In this document: piece after piece, positions 7,922 to 15,187 of the stretch
How positions within the stretch are numbered: position 1 is the stretch's first letter
Layout of the letters: each line of letters begins with the position of its first letter
Program-made: the position numbers and the translations under genes
Source of the DNA: a virus
Reading direction: 5' to 3' (one strand)
Virus record (IMG/VR): IMGVR_UViG_3300025154_000063
Span: 24,994 to 88,993 of that record
DNA: 64,000 nucleotides
Notes under the pieces: model-generated
Databases searched by the model: none
Seen by the model: only the letters and a program-made list of their open reading frames with translations
What the model was told of the DNA's origin: nothing

Positions 7922-8431
7922 TTACCAATTGGACGGGTCAGATATTTCCGGTCTAATCCAGACCGGTGATACTTTATACTTTGTAAACGGTAGTATCTTA
8001 TACTCAGCAGTGAGCACATTTCGCAGGTAAATTCTGCCGCTTGTTACGACAGTCAAATGAAACTCCTGCTCCATCAAGATAGTACGAACACTATCTGGAA
8101 GTACTCGATTAGAAACATACCATTGGGGGTTATCAAGTCTAGCGACGGTTGACCAGAATAGTGGATACAAAGAGTGTGTATAGTAGTAAGATGAGTCCTT
8201 TACCCTGCTCCATCTATCACCACAACATGGACAATCAATCTCATTCTTGACCCCATCGAAGTAGACACCAATCTTCTCAGCAATCCGATTGGCTTGCTCA
8301 GCATTGTCAGCTTGCACGTTCACTGCGAACGTGATTGCATCGTGCTGGAGCACTGGTTGCCAGTCACCTTGCGGGGACTGGTTGAAGACGTAGTATGGTA
8401 CGTCTTTTGGAAACTTAGCTATTCTGGACAT
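7922..8431 (-). CDS. Hypothetical protein, 169 aa
   Basis: The start at 8431 has AAAGGAGG eight bases upstream; the longer frame to 8485 would overlap the previous gene more deeply. One CPCCGDRW zinc-knuckle-like motif near residue 67. No family recognised. Confidence 0.7.
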   Translation of the reverse strand: MSRIAKFPKDVPYYVFNQSPQGDWQPVLQHDAITFAVNVQADNAEQANRIAEKIGVYFDGVKNEIDCPCCGDRWSRVKDSSYYYTHSLYPLFWSTVARLDNPQWYVSNRVLPDSVRTILMEQEFHLTVVTSGRIYLRNVLTAEYKILPFTKYKVSPVWIRPEISDPSNW

Positions 8432-8741
8432 GAGACTTACCTCCTTTGAGTAAGTTGAAATGTGTCTTGACATTATCCTGACCACTTATATAAACCATGG
8501 TTACGATGATTGTCAGATTATCAATACGTCCACATGTACTCTTTTCTGATTTTTTGTCACCATGTTGGAGTCCACGTAGATTGATACTATCAAACAAATG
8601 ATATAAACTTTGCCACCTCTTTCCAAAAGTACAGTCCAGAATTCTTGACACGTCACTTACTGAGACGTATGTGCCACTGAGAACATGTGTCTGGTCAACG
8701 TCATAAATATTGACCATATATGCTATCTTTCGCCAGAACAT
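8415..8741 (-). CDS. Hypothetical protein, 108 aa
   Basis: AGGTGA five bases before the ATG at 8741; a second in-frame ATG eight codons on is possible. Contains a short helix-turn-like region (VSVSDVSRILDCTFGKRWQS) that could be a DNA-binding helix, weakly. Overlaps the next gene by 17 bases. Confidence 0.65.
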   Translation of the reverse strand: MFWRKIAYMVNIYDVDQTHVLSGTYVSVSDVSRILDCTFGKRWQSLYHLFDSINLRGLQHGDKKSEKSTCGRIDNLTIIVTMVYISGQDNVKTHFNLLKGGKSHVQNS

Positions 8742-8749
8742 AGTGTCAC

Positions 8750-9097
8750 CTATAGTCGAACGTATCCATCACACACGGTGATTGAATAATTGACACCTTT
8801 TTGCAATGGGCTGACCCATACACCCATCACTGTGTCAATCCAGTAATTGTCAACGTGTCCTGCAGGTATCCAGCTTACTGGTGCTCGGCAGACTTCCACT
8901 TTCCAGATGCCAATGAACTCACGTTCAATTACACCTGAGTGCTCAGCCTTGAGAAACAGATGCCGAACCTCATCTCTGCATATGTCCATACGAATTCCTT
9001 TGAGTGTGTCGAGCATGGTGTCTGCGTTGCTGAATATTCCAGCGAAATCCAGACGACCTGCCTCGTACCAAAAGTTCACAACATAAGCATACTGCAT
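8750..9097 (-). CDS. Hypothetical protein, 115 aa
   Basis: Start at 9097 with AGGAGG seven bases upstream. Mixed fold with several tryptophans (WIPAGHVDNYWIDTVMGVW). No family recognised. Confidence 0.7.
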   Translation of the reverse strand: MQYAYVVNFWYEAGRLDFAGIFSNADTMLDTLKGIRMDICRDEVRHLFLKAEHSGVIEREFIGIWKVEVCRAPVSWIPAGHVDNYWIDTVMGVWVSPLQKGVNYSITVCDGYVRL

Positions 9098-9182
9098 TGT
9101 CAATCCTCCTCACTAACAGTCTGCAGCAAGTGCTACATTACAAAGTCACAGTCGCACTCCGTAACTTCGTATCGTAGTCTCA

Positions 9183-9428
9183 CTATGAAATAATATTGAT
9201 TGTCACCTTACCTTTCTTGATATTTGCCATCTGGTTACCTACACCCTTGCCAACGGGGTACAGGGTCATCATGTGCACCAGTTCGTAAGTGACCTTGTTG
9301 TGAGTCTTGGCTACAACACTGTCACCCTGCAGGTGGTACACGGTTGAGTATGCCGCTGTGTCGTACTCAGCAGGCAAAGTGGCTTTCGCCTTGGAAATCA
9401 GAGCAAAGGATACATCAATGTCGAGCAT
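9183..9428 (-). CDS. Hypothetical protein, 81 aa
   Basis: TAGGAGG precedes the ATG. No recognised motif. The 85 bases that follow before the next gene contain only a 16-codon frame, not called. Confidence 0.7.
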   Translation of the reverse strand: MLDIDVSFALISKAKATLPAEYDTAAYSTVYHLQGDSVVAKTHNKVTYELVHMMTLYPVGKGVGNQMANIKKGKVTINIIS

Positions 9429-9436
9429 AGTTCCTC

Positions 9437-9652
9437 CTATCGAACCATTGCGATGGTCACGTCGTGTGCCATGTCACACTCAGTACATTGCACAGTGGCA
9501 ACAATGAAGTCGTGCTTGTCACCACAGCCACACTCACAGGTCACAGTCTCAACAACTGTCTGACCGACCCGTGAGATTACTTCACGTCCGTTGCACTCGT
9601 GAGCAACGAATGTCCCCTTACTGTCACGAACATTACAACCGTTGATAGTCAT
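9437..9652 (-). CDS. Small zinc-ribbon protein, 71 aa
   Basis: The start at 9652 has GGAGGT upstream. CECGCG near residue 38 and CTEC near residue 56 give a probable zinc site. Function unknown. Confidence 0.7.
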   Translation of the reverse strand: MTINGCNVRDSKGTFVAHECNGREVISRVGQTVVETVTCECGCGDKHDFIVATVQCTECDMAHDVTIAMVR

Positions 9653-9721
9653 TGCTACCTCCATCAATGAGCAGGCACATCCTACTCTTACAAGTGTCCA
9701 CGTCACCATGGACACTGGTAA

Positions 9722-9762
9722 AAGTGGGAGCTGTTAGGGGTCAGCTCCCTTGACCCTACCCG
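9722..9762 (-). promoter_or_regulatory. Attenuator-like pair of alternative hairpins
   Basis: In the gap after the 9763-10185 gene two hairpins share bases. One is an 8-bp perfect stem (9726-9733 with 9742-9749), the other a 6-bp perfect stem (9738-9743 with 9751-9756). On the minus-strand transcript the second forms first and would exclude the first, which is followed by a short U-rich stretch. This could be an attenuator, or just a weak terminator. Confidence 0.45.
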
Positions 9763-10185
9763 TCAGCACCAGTAGATGCAGTCTATTAAGCTGGCTGCAT
9801 CACCGTTGAGACCCAAGGATATGAGCGTGTACTCAATTACATCCTTGTCACTGACCGAACCAACGTGGTCACCCTGCTCATCGAGCGGCAGGTGCACTCG
9901 CAATTCACCTGCGAGTCTACGACCACCTATCTCATTCATCACCCTGTGCAGTGGGTGACTTTCGAGCATCTTCCGCCATGCCATGGCTGAGTCAAAGTCC
10001 ATGCCACAAGCCTTCTCTTTCAAGCTGACCTCGATGTAGATGTCTACATCACGTGGTGACACTCGCTCATCGAGCATGACCGAGTAAATCCGTGCCATGT
10101 CTTCATACTGGGGTCTGTATGAAGTGTGGGCGTTGCGTCCGGCAGACGCTGGGATGTTCCAACCGAAGTAGACTTGTGTAGACAT
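9763..10185 (-). CDS. Hypothetical protein, 140 aa
   Basis: AAGGAG lies eight bases before the ATG, inside the end of the upstream 41-codon gene (TAATG overlap). No recognised domain; mixed helical/beta. Followed by the paired hairpins at 9722-9762. Confidence 0.7.
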   Translation of the reverse strand: MSTQVYFGWNIPASAGRNAHTSYRPQYEDMARIYSVMLDERVSPRDVDIYIEVSLKEKACGMDFDSAMAWRKMLESHPLHRVMNEIGGRRLAGELRVHLPLDEQGDHVGSVSDKDVIEYTLISLGLNGDAASLIDCIYWC

Positions 10186-10310
10186 TAGATGCTCCTTAGA
10201 ATTGTCACCAGATTGTTGAGCTGGTTGAGTATGGGGGTCAGTAATTCTGACCCTGCAGTGACTGTTACCACTGCGACTATCAGGAAGAAGAGTGCTACTA
10301 CTTTCTGCAT
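10185..10310 (-). CDS. Small membrane/secreted protein, 41 aa
   Basis: ATG at 10310 with AAGGAG six bases upstream; the stop overlaps the next start (TAATG). Begins MQKVVALFFLIVAVVTVTAG, a signal-like hydrophobic span, then a short amphipathic tail. Good ribosome site and coupling support a real gene. Confidence 0.7.
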   Translation of the reverse strand: MQKVVALFFLIVAVVTVTAGSELLTPILNQLNNLVTILRSI

Positions 10311-10335
10311 GGTGCTCCTTGAAATCTGTCTGGTT

Positions 10336-10755
10336 CTAGCGGGTGGCTACTCGGTATCCGAGCAGGAGTGCTGGGCTGCTGAATACTAGGGTACTGCCGT
10401 ACATTCCATACTTGCCGAAGGTTCGCACTGGGGCGGTCTCTGAGTACCCGTCGCACTTGCATACTGTCCCGTACTTGTCGACCTTTGCGTTGATGGCCCA
10501 GTTGCCTGCTGCCGTGATGTAGGCATCATACTTGCGGGTGTCTTCGGTGTGCTCAAGTGCTCGGTTCGCTCTGGACTGTGCGTGCCACTGTGCTCTGGCC
10601 TCGACTGGTATCGTCCGTGCTATCACTGCCTGTCTTCGCCATTTCCCGTCACTCAGATTGCAGTGCAGGGTCGTCGTCGCCTGTGCGGTGTCGCCTGCGT
10701 AGTGTATTCCGTTCTTGTCAACTGTGGTGAAATTTCGGTTCGCTATGTAGTTCAT
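10336..10755 (-). CDS. Hypothetical protein, 139 aa
   Basis: Start at 10755 with CGGAGG upstream. First protein gene after the 0.64 kb noncoding transcript. Basic and tyrosine-rich, no recognised motif. Confidence 0.7.
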   Translation of the reverse strand: MNYIANRNFTTVDKNGIHYAGDTAQATTTLHCNLSDGKWRRQAVIARTIPVEARAQWHAQSRANRALEHTEDTRKYDAYITAAGNWAINAKVDKYGTVCKCDGYSETAPVRTFGKYGMYGSTLVFSSPALLLGYRVATR

Positions 10756-10791
10756 GGTATCCTCCGTGTCGCCTGTGTCTGGTTGTGGCAA

Positions 10792-11431
10792 CCTGCCCTG
10801 TCACCATGTCAGTAGCATGGTGTCAGGATACTTGTCACAACCCCCTGTAAAATCTGTCATTATCTCGCCGACGCTCGAAATTTCTCTCGATGAACCCTTG
10901 CTCGCATCCCCTGCCGTCACTATAGGGGCTCGATGTCATATGGGTCTTTGTCTACTTATGGGAGTGTATTTCACGCTGCCGTGATTTATCACCGTCGATC
11001 GCTACTCGATGGGCACTCTGTGGGCGGGTCGATGGTCAGGCTGTCCATTCGTCGGTACTTTTACACCTGTGTTACTCAGCTAGGGAGACCGTTTCCTGAT
11101 AGTCGCTATATCCGCTTACCTGCCGTTCTAGTCAGGGTTCGCCGTGTTCACTAGGCACAGCTCCGCCCGCAGAATTCAAAATGGGTTCAGTTGTAAAGGT
11201 TCAGAGACATAACTCAAGCTAGTGAAGCCGGAAGTAAAATCTCATTGATAGACAAAGTATAGCATACCCAAAACATTACGCAGAGGCACTCGGTTGGGGA
11301 AATTATCGAGGAGTTCTGGCACGTAAGTGGGTCAGACGCTCACGTTTACAGTATAAAAATATCCCGTTCGCAGCCACCTCGCTAACACGCACCCACGCCA
11401 ACAGGTAACAGCTGTCTCCGGCTGTGTCATA
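10792..11431 (-). ncRNA. Candidate large structured noncoding RNA
   Basis: About 640 bases downstream of a perfect promoter with no credible reading frame on the minus strand. It holds many short perfect stems: 11408-11412/11421-11425, 11219-11226/11147-11154 (8 bp closing a 64-base domain), 10981-10985/10988-10992, 10925-10928/10908-10911, and a terminal 7-bp hairpin 10816-10822/10802-10808. Size, density of stems and company of a phage tRNA array recall the GOLLD and ROOL RNA classes, but I cannot test membership. The transcript probably continues into the downstream operon. Confidence 0.6.
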
Positions 11432-11437
11432 GTTGCA

Positions 11438-11466
11438 ATTATAAATGATGTATTGGAATTTGTCAA
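11438..11466 (-). promoter_or_regulatory. Perfect sigma-70/A promoter, leftward
   Basis: TTGACA (11466-11461), 17 bases, TATAAT (11443-11438) on the minus strand. It directly follows a terminator and precedes the large noncoding stretch, so initiation near 11431 is expected. Confidence 0.9.
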
Positions 11467-11510
11467 GTGTCAATAGCCCCCTAATAACAGTTTAATTTTT
11501 TTATTTTTAG

Positions 11511-11541
11511 ATAAGAAAAATCCCTCAGTTAAGAGGGATTT
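11511..11541 (-). terminator. Rho-independent terminator, leftward
   Basis: Nine-base perfect stem (11533-11541 with 11518-11526), six-base loop, then a U-rich tail on the minus strand. Ends the transcript that carries the structured region at 11542-11795. Confidence 0.9.
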
Positions 11542-11795
11542 CTCAATCTACTTGCAGTGGTCAGGTCACTGAGCTGACAGTGTATTCGCAGATTTCTAGG
11601 AAGCCGGCAAACAGCTTTCTGCTAGCTGTGGGTTCTGACTCGTGATACAGGAGCTTATAGTCTGCCTAGTCTACTGCCCTTACTGACCCACAATCACCCT
11701 GTCTTACGTCTTAGTGGCGCACTCTCCTCACTGCACTGCAAGCAGCGAACCCAAGACCGGTATCGTGCTGACTTCAACCGACCTGAGAAACCTAA
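11511..11795 (-). ncRNA. Candidate structured RNA ending in a terminator
   Basis: After the 11796-12008 gene the minus strand has about 250 bases without a reading frame. A 12-bp long-range stem (11734-11745 with 11548-11559, one G-U pair) encloses about 175 bases. Inside are a 6-bp hairpin (11624-11629/11611-11616) and a GUGGG/CCCAC pairing. The terminator follows at once. This is what a discrete stable RNA or long structured 3' end would look like. It matches no class I recognise. Confidence 0.6.
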
Positions 11796-12008
11796 TTATT
11801 GTTTACCAAAAGCACTTTCAAAAGCTTTGTCTTCAAAGTCGTCAACAACCTTAATAATGATTGGTTCAACTAAAGTTGGACAAACTGTGTAGTGAGTAAA
11901 TATCTCATTAGAAGCTATTACCACTGGTCTCTTAAACTCGTGCATTAACAAGTTATTATGGTCTTGCCCACAACGAGAACAACTTTTAATATCTATTCTA
12001 TTAGCCAT
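11796..12008 (-). CDS. Hypothetical protein with one CxxC, 70 aa
   Basis: CSRCGQDH near residue 10 resembles half of a zinc ribbon; a lone Cys lies near residue 43. The ribosome site is weak and the start overlaps the preceding 31-codon gene by 16 bases. Confidence 0.6.
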   Translation of the reverse strand: MANRIDIKSCSRCGQDHNNLLMHEFKRPVVIASNEIFTHYTVCPTLVEPIIIKVVDDFEDKAFESAFGKQ

Positions 12009-12088
12009 GTTAGACCCATATAAAATAATTTACTAACAATAAAAAGCATAAGAATTGTTACTAAAGTATAGATAAAATATTTAATCAC
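11993..12088 (-). CDS. Small membrane protein, 31 aa
   Basis: GTG start at 12088 with AGGAG six bases upstream, overlapping the end of the upstream gene. Product is almost wholly hydrophobic (YFIYTLVTILMLFIVSKLF), a single membrane span. Confidence 0.55.
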   Translation of the reverse strand: MIKYFIYTLVTILMLFIVSKLFYMGLTWLIE

Positions 12089-12305
12089 ATCTTTCTCCTG
12101 CTCTAAAGTGTACTATGCCCTTCTCACACTCTTCACCATCTTTACCAAAGTGGTGGTCGCAGTCTAAAACTTCTGGATGTTTAAAGAGTACGTCACAGTC
12201 GCACAGCCATGTACCTTCAGTCTTAAAGAAAGTACATTTTGGAGAATGATTTTCAACTTCAACAAGTCTGGCAAGTTGCCACGCTCGCTCGAATGTCACA
12301 GTCAT
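12081..12305 (-). CDS. Cysteine/histidine-rich protein, 74 aa
   Basis: Contains C-x-F...WLCDCD and CDHHFGKDGEEC, so a metal site is likely. No recognised family. Confidence 0.65.
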   Translation of the reverse strand: MTVTFERAWQLARLVEVENHSPKCTFFKTEGTWLCDCDVLFKHPEVLDCDHHFGKDGEECEKGIVHFRAGERCD

Positions 12306-12308
12306 AAG

Positions 12309-12494
12309 TTAATTCCGCATTATCAGTAGTGCTGAATATGCTACATCCTGTTGAGTATTGCTCATCTGATATTGAACCTCCAATGTGCCAGCACTAGCCT
12401 TTTGCATTCTTTTAATTACTGTATCTAATTCCTCTTGAAAGTCAGTATCACTGAAGCTTGTGACATGTTCTACGGCTACTATTTTAACTATCAT
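12309..12494 (-). CDS. Cse60-like small protein, 61 aa
   Basis: Pattern MIVKIVAVEHV...F.EELDTVIKRM...LEVQYQMS...ALLIM resembles the small Cse60/sporulation-type family common in Firmicutes and their phages; recognised by pattern only. Overlaps the upstream stop by four bases. Confidence 0.5.
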   Translation of the reverse strand: MIVKIVAVEHVTSFSDTDFQEELDTVIKRMQKASAGTLEVQYQMSNTQQDVAYSALLIMRN

Positions 12495-12889
12495 TTTATT
12501 TCTCCCTGAAACTTTTCTACTGTTTCAATTAACTCTGACATTGTGATTATTGTGTATTCGTCATTATTTCTATCATCTTCTCTGAAGTCACAGTGAACCC
12601 AGTCGCCAACTTTTAATTTCTTGCCGGCTTCTGTCATTGACCAGTTACCAGTATAATTGCTGACTAAGAAGTCCAAGGTCTCTTGGTCGGTGATGAAATA
12701 GAATACCCCTAACACACTGGACTGAAATGCACTTAGCTTTACCTTTTTCCACATTTCTGTAATATGTAAAGCCCGCTCGTGGTATCTACAGGAATGTTCC
12801 TGATTGAATTCTTTTCCGTCGCTAGCTATCCAGACAACCTGTGACATAATTTGTGCTGGCACTGCAACTTCTCTAACTTCTTTCTTCAT
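12491..12889 (-). CDS. Hypothetical protein, 132 aa
   Basis: GGGAGG lies five bases before the second of two adjacent ATGs (12889); the first at 12892 is an alternative. Mixed fold, no recognised motif. Confidence 0.65.
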   Translation of the reverse strand: MKKEVREVAVPAQIMSQVVWIASDGKEFNQEHSCRYHERALHITEMWKKVKLSAFQSSVLGVFYFITDQETLDFLVSNYTGNWSMTEAGKKLKVGDWVHCDFREDDRNNDEYTIITMSELIETVEKFQGEIK

Positions 12890-12901
12890 CATATCCTCCC
12901 A

Positions 12902-13123
12902 TTAATCTTGTTCAACTTCTATAAGTTTAACACCATAGAAATAGAATTGTTCATCACTCACGTCCCCATAGCCATCTAGCACACAGGTAAACTCGCCACC
13001 TACGAACCCGTCCTCTAGCTCACTCTCCTGCAAGAATGTTCCAATTGACCCAACTACTCCTGCATACTGGATGTAACCCTCTAAGGGGTGTAGCTCAACT
13101 ATTTGATAAAGTTGTTCGTCCAT
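12902..13123 (-). CDS. Hypothetical acidic protein, 73 aa
   Basis: Beta-rich and acidic, ends in VEQD. No family recognised. Follows the membrane-protein gene with one base between. Confidence 0.65.
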   Translation of the reverse strand: MDEQLYQIVELHPLEGYIQYAGVVGSIGTFLQESELEDGFVGGEFTCVLDGYGDVSDEQFYFYGVKLIEVEQD

Positions 13124-13124
13124 G

Positions 13125-13352
13125 TTACTTTTCCTGTTTTCGCCACTTGATAATGCCGACGATGTTCTGTGTTAAAAACAATGAGACTAATAATAAGGTT
13201 GCCCATTCATGTTTTACTAACCAGTAGTAAACATAAATTGAGTTTCCAACCATGAACCAGAGAAAGGTCTTCCAGCTCTTTGTTCTAATTAGTACAATGT
13301 TTCCGATGAAGATGAGTGCTGAGGCTACCCAGCTTAAAAGAGTAATGTCCAT
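13125..13352 (-). CDS. Three-span small membrane protein, PnuC-like half
   Basis: 75 residues with three hydrophobic spans (near 5-22, 29-46, 49-67) and a WKT..WFMVGNSIYVYYW pattern with a C-terminal GIIKWRK, like half of a PnuC nicotinamide-riboside transporter. Such short versions occur in phages; transport is unproven. Confidence 0.6.
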   Translation of the reverse strand: MDITLLSWVASALIFIGNIVLIRTKSWKTFLWFMVGNSIYVYYWLVKHEWATLLLVSLFLTQNIVGIIKWRKQEK

Positions 13353-13573
13353 TATTCAATCACCACCCTAAGACCATATAAGCTGCCACCCACACGATAC
13401 TGGTCAAACTTCTCAATGAAGTCATTCTCTAACTCGAAAGCCTCTTTACCTGCTGATAAGCCTGACTCCATTCTATCAACAAGATTATCATACTCCAACA
13501 ATTTCTCAGATGGTATCAGATACCAGTGGCTATCATCATCTTGACGCAAGAACCCAAACTTAATTTCCACCAT
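13352..13573 (-). CDS. Hypothetical protein, 73 aa
   Basis: The start at 13573 is favoured because a longer frame lies over the 58-codon gene in another frame. Acidic helical C-terminus. No family recognised. Confidence 0.55.
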   Translation of the reverse strand: MVEIKFGFLRQDDDSHWYLIPSEKLLEYDNLVDRMESGLSAGKEAFELENDFIEKFDQYRVGGSLYGLRVVIE

Positions 13574-13736
13574 CAGCCTTAGCCTCCGCAGCAGCCTTAG
13601 CTTTCTTGCCTGCCTCAATGCGGGCAGCAGCGTCCACTGCAGCCAAGTAACCGAGACCACCTGTGTTCTTCTTCAAGCGTTCCAACATCTTTTGAACACG
13701 TGCCACACCTTCGTAACTACTCAATGCTTTTGTCAT
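13560..13736 (-). CDS. Small alanine/lysine-rich protein, 58 aa
   Basis: ATG at 13736 with GAGGAG upstream inside the end of the preceding gene (TAATG overlap). The C-terminal third (KKAKAAAEAKADGGN) is a lysine-alanine tail of the kind found in nucleic-acid-binding proteins. Confidence 0.65.
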   Translation of the reverse strand: MTKALSSYEGVARVQKMLERLKKNTGGLGYLAAVDAAARIEAGKKAKAAAEAKADGGN

Positions 13737-14098
13737 TATTTATTCTCCTCTTCCTGATTATATTCCCAAACCAACTCAACAATTTTCATTCGTCTTGCCA
13801 ACAGCACAGGGCTGTGACTGTGTGACTTTGGGTAAGTGTCTTCAACCAGACACTTTACAATTCCTCTTCCAGCCTTATTACGAAACTGACGATGAAAGAA
13901 TTTGAGAGTGTCTTCAAATGACGGAAGGACATGAAAGCCAGAAAGATATTCTTTACCGTGAGAACCATCATTAACAATCTTCTGGTCGGCATCCATCCAC
14001 TCATTAAAGGTAAACTTTCTACTACCCTGATTACCATGGAATAGTGAATAGAAATTCCCCTTCTTAATTTCAACAATACGATAAGCTACTTCTGCCAT
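13736..14098 (-). CDS. Hypothetical protein, 120 aa
   Basis: AGGAGG seven bases before the ATG at 14098. Basic, mixed fold, no recognised motif. First gene after the promoter at 14128-14155. Confidence 0.7.
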   Translation of the reverse strand: MAEVAYRIVEIKKGNFYSLFHGNQGSRKFTFNEWMDADQKIVNDGSHGKEYLSGFHVLPSFEDTLKFFHRQFRNKAGRGIVKCLVEDTYPKSHSHSPVLLARRMKIVELVWEYNQEEENK

Positions 14099-14127
14099 TT
14101 GTTTCCTCCTGTTTAATTGATACATTA

Positions 14128-14155
14128 ATTATACTACAAAACCCGTGGTTGTCAA
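14128..14155 (-). promoter_or_regulatory. Sigma-70/A promoter with TAATGTA extension
   Basis: Minus strand TTGACA (14155-14150), 16 bases, TATAAT (14133-14128), followed by TAATGTA. The same extension occurs at several other promoters here. Confidence 0.85.
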
Positions 14156-14158
14156 GGG

Positions 14159-14515
14159 CTAATCCCAAGACCACGGGTTTTCATATTTCTGCCCTTTGAT
14201 TTCTTTAATTGCGGGTTTCTCATCTTCAATATCTTCAAGAGCATCAATCATGTTAAAGAGCTCTTGGCGGGTTACACCACCATATTTTCTTGGAACATTT
14301 GGCATTCTGGAATTCGTGCTTGGGGTAGTTGCCATAATACCAATAACATCAGGCTTTTCCCAAGGGGGAGTTTCTTTCTTACGCCACCAGTGACCGGCGT
14401 GCCAGAAAGGGTTTTCGTACTGTGCCCAAGTCATGTGACCTTCTTTCATCCGGCGCACAGCCTCAGCTTTGTGTTTCTTGGTTTGATGAATACGAAAAGC
14501 TCTAGTGCGGTACAT
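14159..14515 (-). CDS. Hypothetical basic protein, 118 aa
   Basis: AAGGAGG five bases before the ATG. Rich in Lys, Arg and Trp (FWHAGHWWRKKE), ends KYENPWSWD. Last protein gene before the tRNA array. No family recognised. Confidence 0.7.
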   Translation of the reverse strand: MYRTRAFRIHQTKKHKAEAVRRMKEGHMTWAQYENPFWHAGHWWRKKETPPWEKPDVIGIMATTPSTNSRMPNVPRKYGGVTRQELFNMIDALEDIEDEKPAIKEIKGQKYENPWSWD

Positions 14516-14545
14516 ATGCCTCCTTGAATATTAGAGGATAAAAAG

Positions 14546-14617
14546 AGCGCCTGAGAGGTGCTGCCCCCCCGTTTCTTCGTTCGTAGCGAAGTGCCCTATC
14601 TGTTGGACGACAGGCGC
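14546..14617 (-). tRNA. tRNA-Arg(ACG), degenerate elbow
   Basis: Seven-base acceptor (GCGCCTG/CAGGCGC) and perfect anticodon stem with loop CTACGAA. The D-loop lacks GG and the T-loop reads GGCAGCA instead of TTCRANY, so the D/T elbow cannot form normally. Decodes CGN if functional. Confidence 0.65.
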
Positions 14618-14718
14618 ATATTATATAGTTGGAAAAGTCTACCAGATATTCCCGCTTGAGCACGTCCGGCTATCCTAGTCGTGGCGGACTTTTTAAAGGG
14701 GCTCATAACCAACTAGAG
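14618..14718 (-). ncRNA. Structured inter-tRNA element, not a canonical tRNA
   Basis: Between two tRNAs the minus strand has a 7-bp closing stem (TAGTTGG/CCAACTA) stacked on a second 7-bp stem (AAAAGTC/GACTTTT) with a 14-base bulge. GAGC in the bulge can pair with GCTC in the inner loop as a pseudoknot. No anticodon arm is visible. Confidence 0.4.
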
Positions 14719-14790
14719 TGCTCTACGTCGGAGTCAAACCGGCGTTACTGCGTTGAGAGCGCAGCGTACTAATCACTATACTAGTAGAGC
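14719..14790 (-). tRNA. tRNA-Glu(CTC)
   Basis: Acceptor GCTCTAC/GTAGAGC, anticodon loop CTCTCAA, T-loop TTTGACT. CCA is not encoded, as in the other tRNAs here. Confidence 0.85.
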
Positions 14791-14793
14791 GTG

Positions 14794-14867
14794 TGCAGCT
14801 AGCAGGAGTCGAACCTGCAGATTTCACTTTTTGAAAGTGCTGCCTATGCCTATTCGGCTATAGCTGC
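14794..14867 (-). tRNA. tRNA-Leu(CAA), short variable loop
   Basis: Acceptor GCAGCTA/TAGCTGC, loop TTCAAAA, T-arm GCAGG-TTCGACT-CCTGC. The variable loop has only five bases although bacterial tRNA-Leu is normally class II. The D-arm resembles that of the Leu(TAA) gene nearby. Confidence 0.75.
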
Positions 14868-14870
14868 ATA

Positions 14871-15086
14871 TTAAATTTTAACTGGGTCAATTATACACTT
14901 TCTAACACTTAAATATACATATGAACCATAGTCACCACATCCTGCCATATCCTCATCACCATCCCACTTATGAGCAATTTCTTTCAAGATATATTCTTCC
15001 GGCTCTACACTTAACACTATTGGCCCATAATGGTCTCCACTTTCTGATGTAGCTAAGATAACCCAAACTTCTGTTCCAGATAACAT
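14871..15086 (-). CDS. Hypothetical protein, 71 aa
   Basis: The start at 15086 has AGGAGG five bases before it. Acidic, with WDGDEDMAGCGDYG in the middle. Sits between tRNA genes on the same strand. No family recognised. Confidence 0.7.
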   Translation of the reverse strand: MLSGTEVWVILATSESGDHYGPIVLSVEPEEYILKEIAHKWDGDEDMAGCGDYGSYVYLSVRKCIIDPVKI

Positions 15087-15105
15087 GTGTCCTCCTAAAT
15101 ATAAG

Positions 15106-15182
15106 AGCAAGCGGCGGGGGTCGAACCCGCATTTTCATCCTTTATGCACGTGGTGCTTAGAAGGCACGGCCATTACGCTCGC
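15106..15182 (-). tRNA. tRNA-Arg(TCT), no D-arm
   Basis: Acceptor GCGAGCG/CGCTTGC and T-arm GCGGG-TTCGACC-CCCGC are good. The hairpin with loop CTTCTAA begins only about seven bases after the acceptor, leaving no D-arm, and about 21 bases separate it from the T-arm. The Arg(CCT) gene has the same layout. Confidence 0.65.
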
Positions 15183-15187
15183 ATGAG

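Noticed and set aside
9104-9182. 16-codon frame between two early genes
   Set aside because: Too short and lacking a ribosome site.
10549-11154. Plus-strand frames of 70-90 codons in the 10.5-11.2 kb region
   Set aside because: Low-quality proteins, no ribosome sites, opposite to the promoter and stems of the noncoding transcript.
11511-11795. RNase P RNA
   Set aside because: CAGAACCC-like bases recall the 3' end of RNase P RNA, but the P4 consensus and other universal bases are missing.
14794-14867. Reading the tRNA as a UGA suppressor (anticodon TCA)
   Set aside because: That register breaks the anticodon stem; CAA with T33 gives four good pairs. No suppressor for the nrdJ TAA stop was found either.
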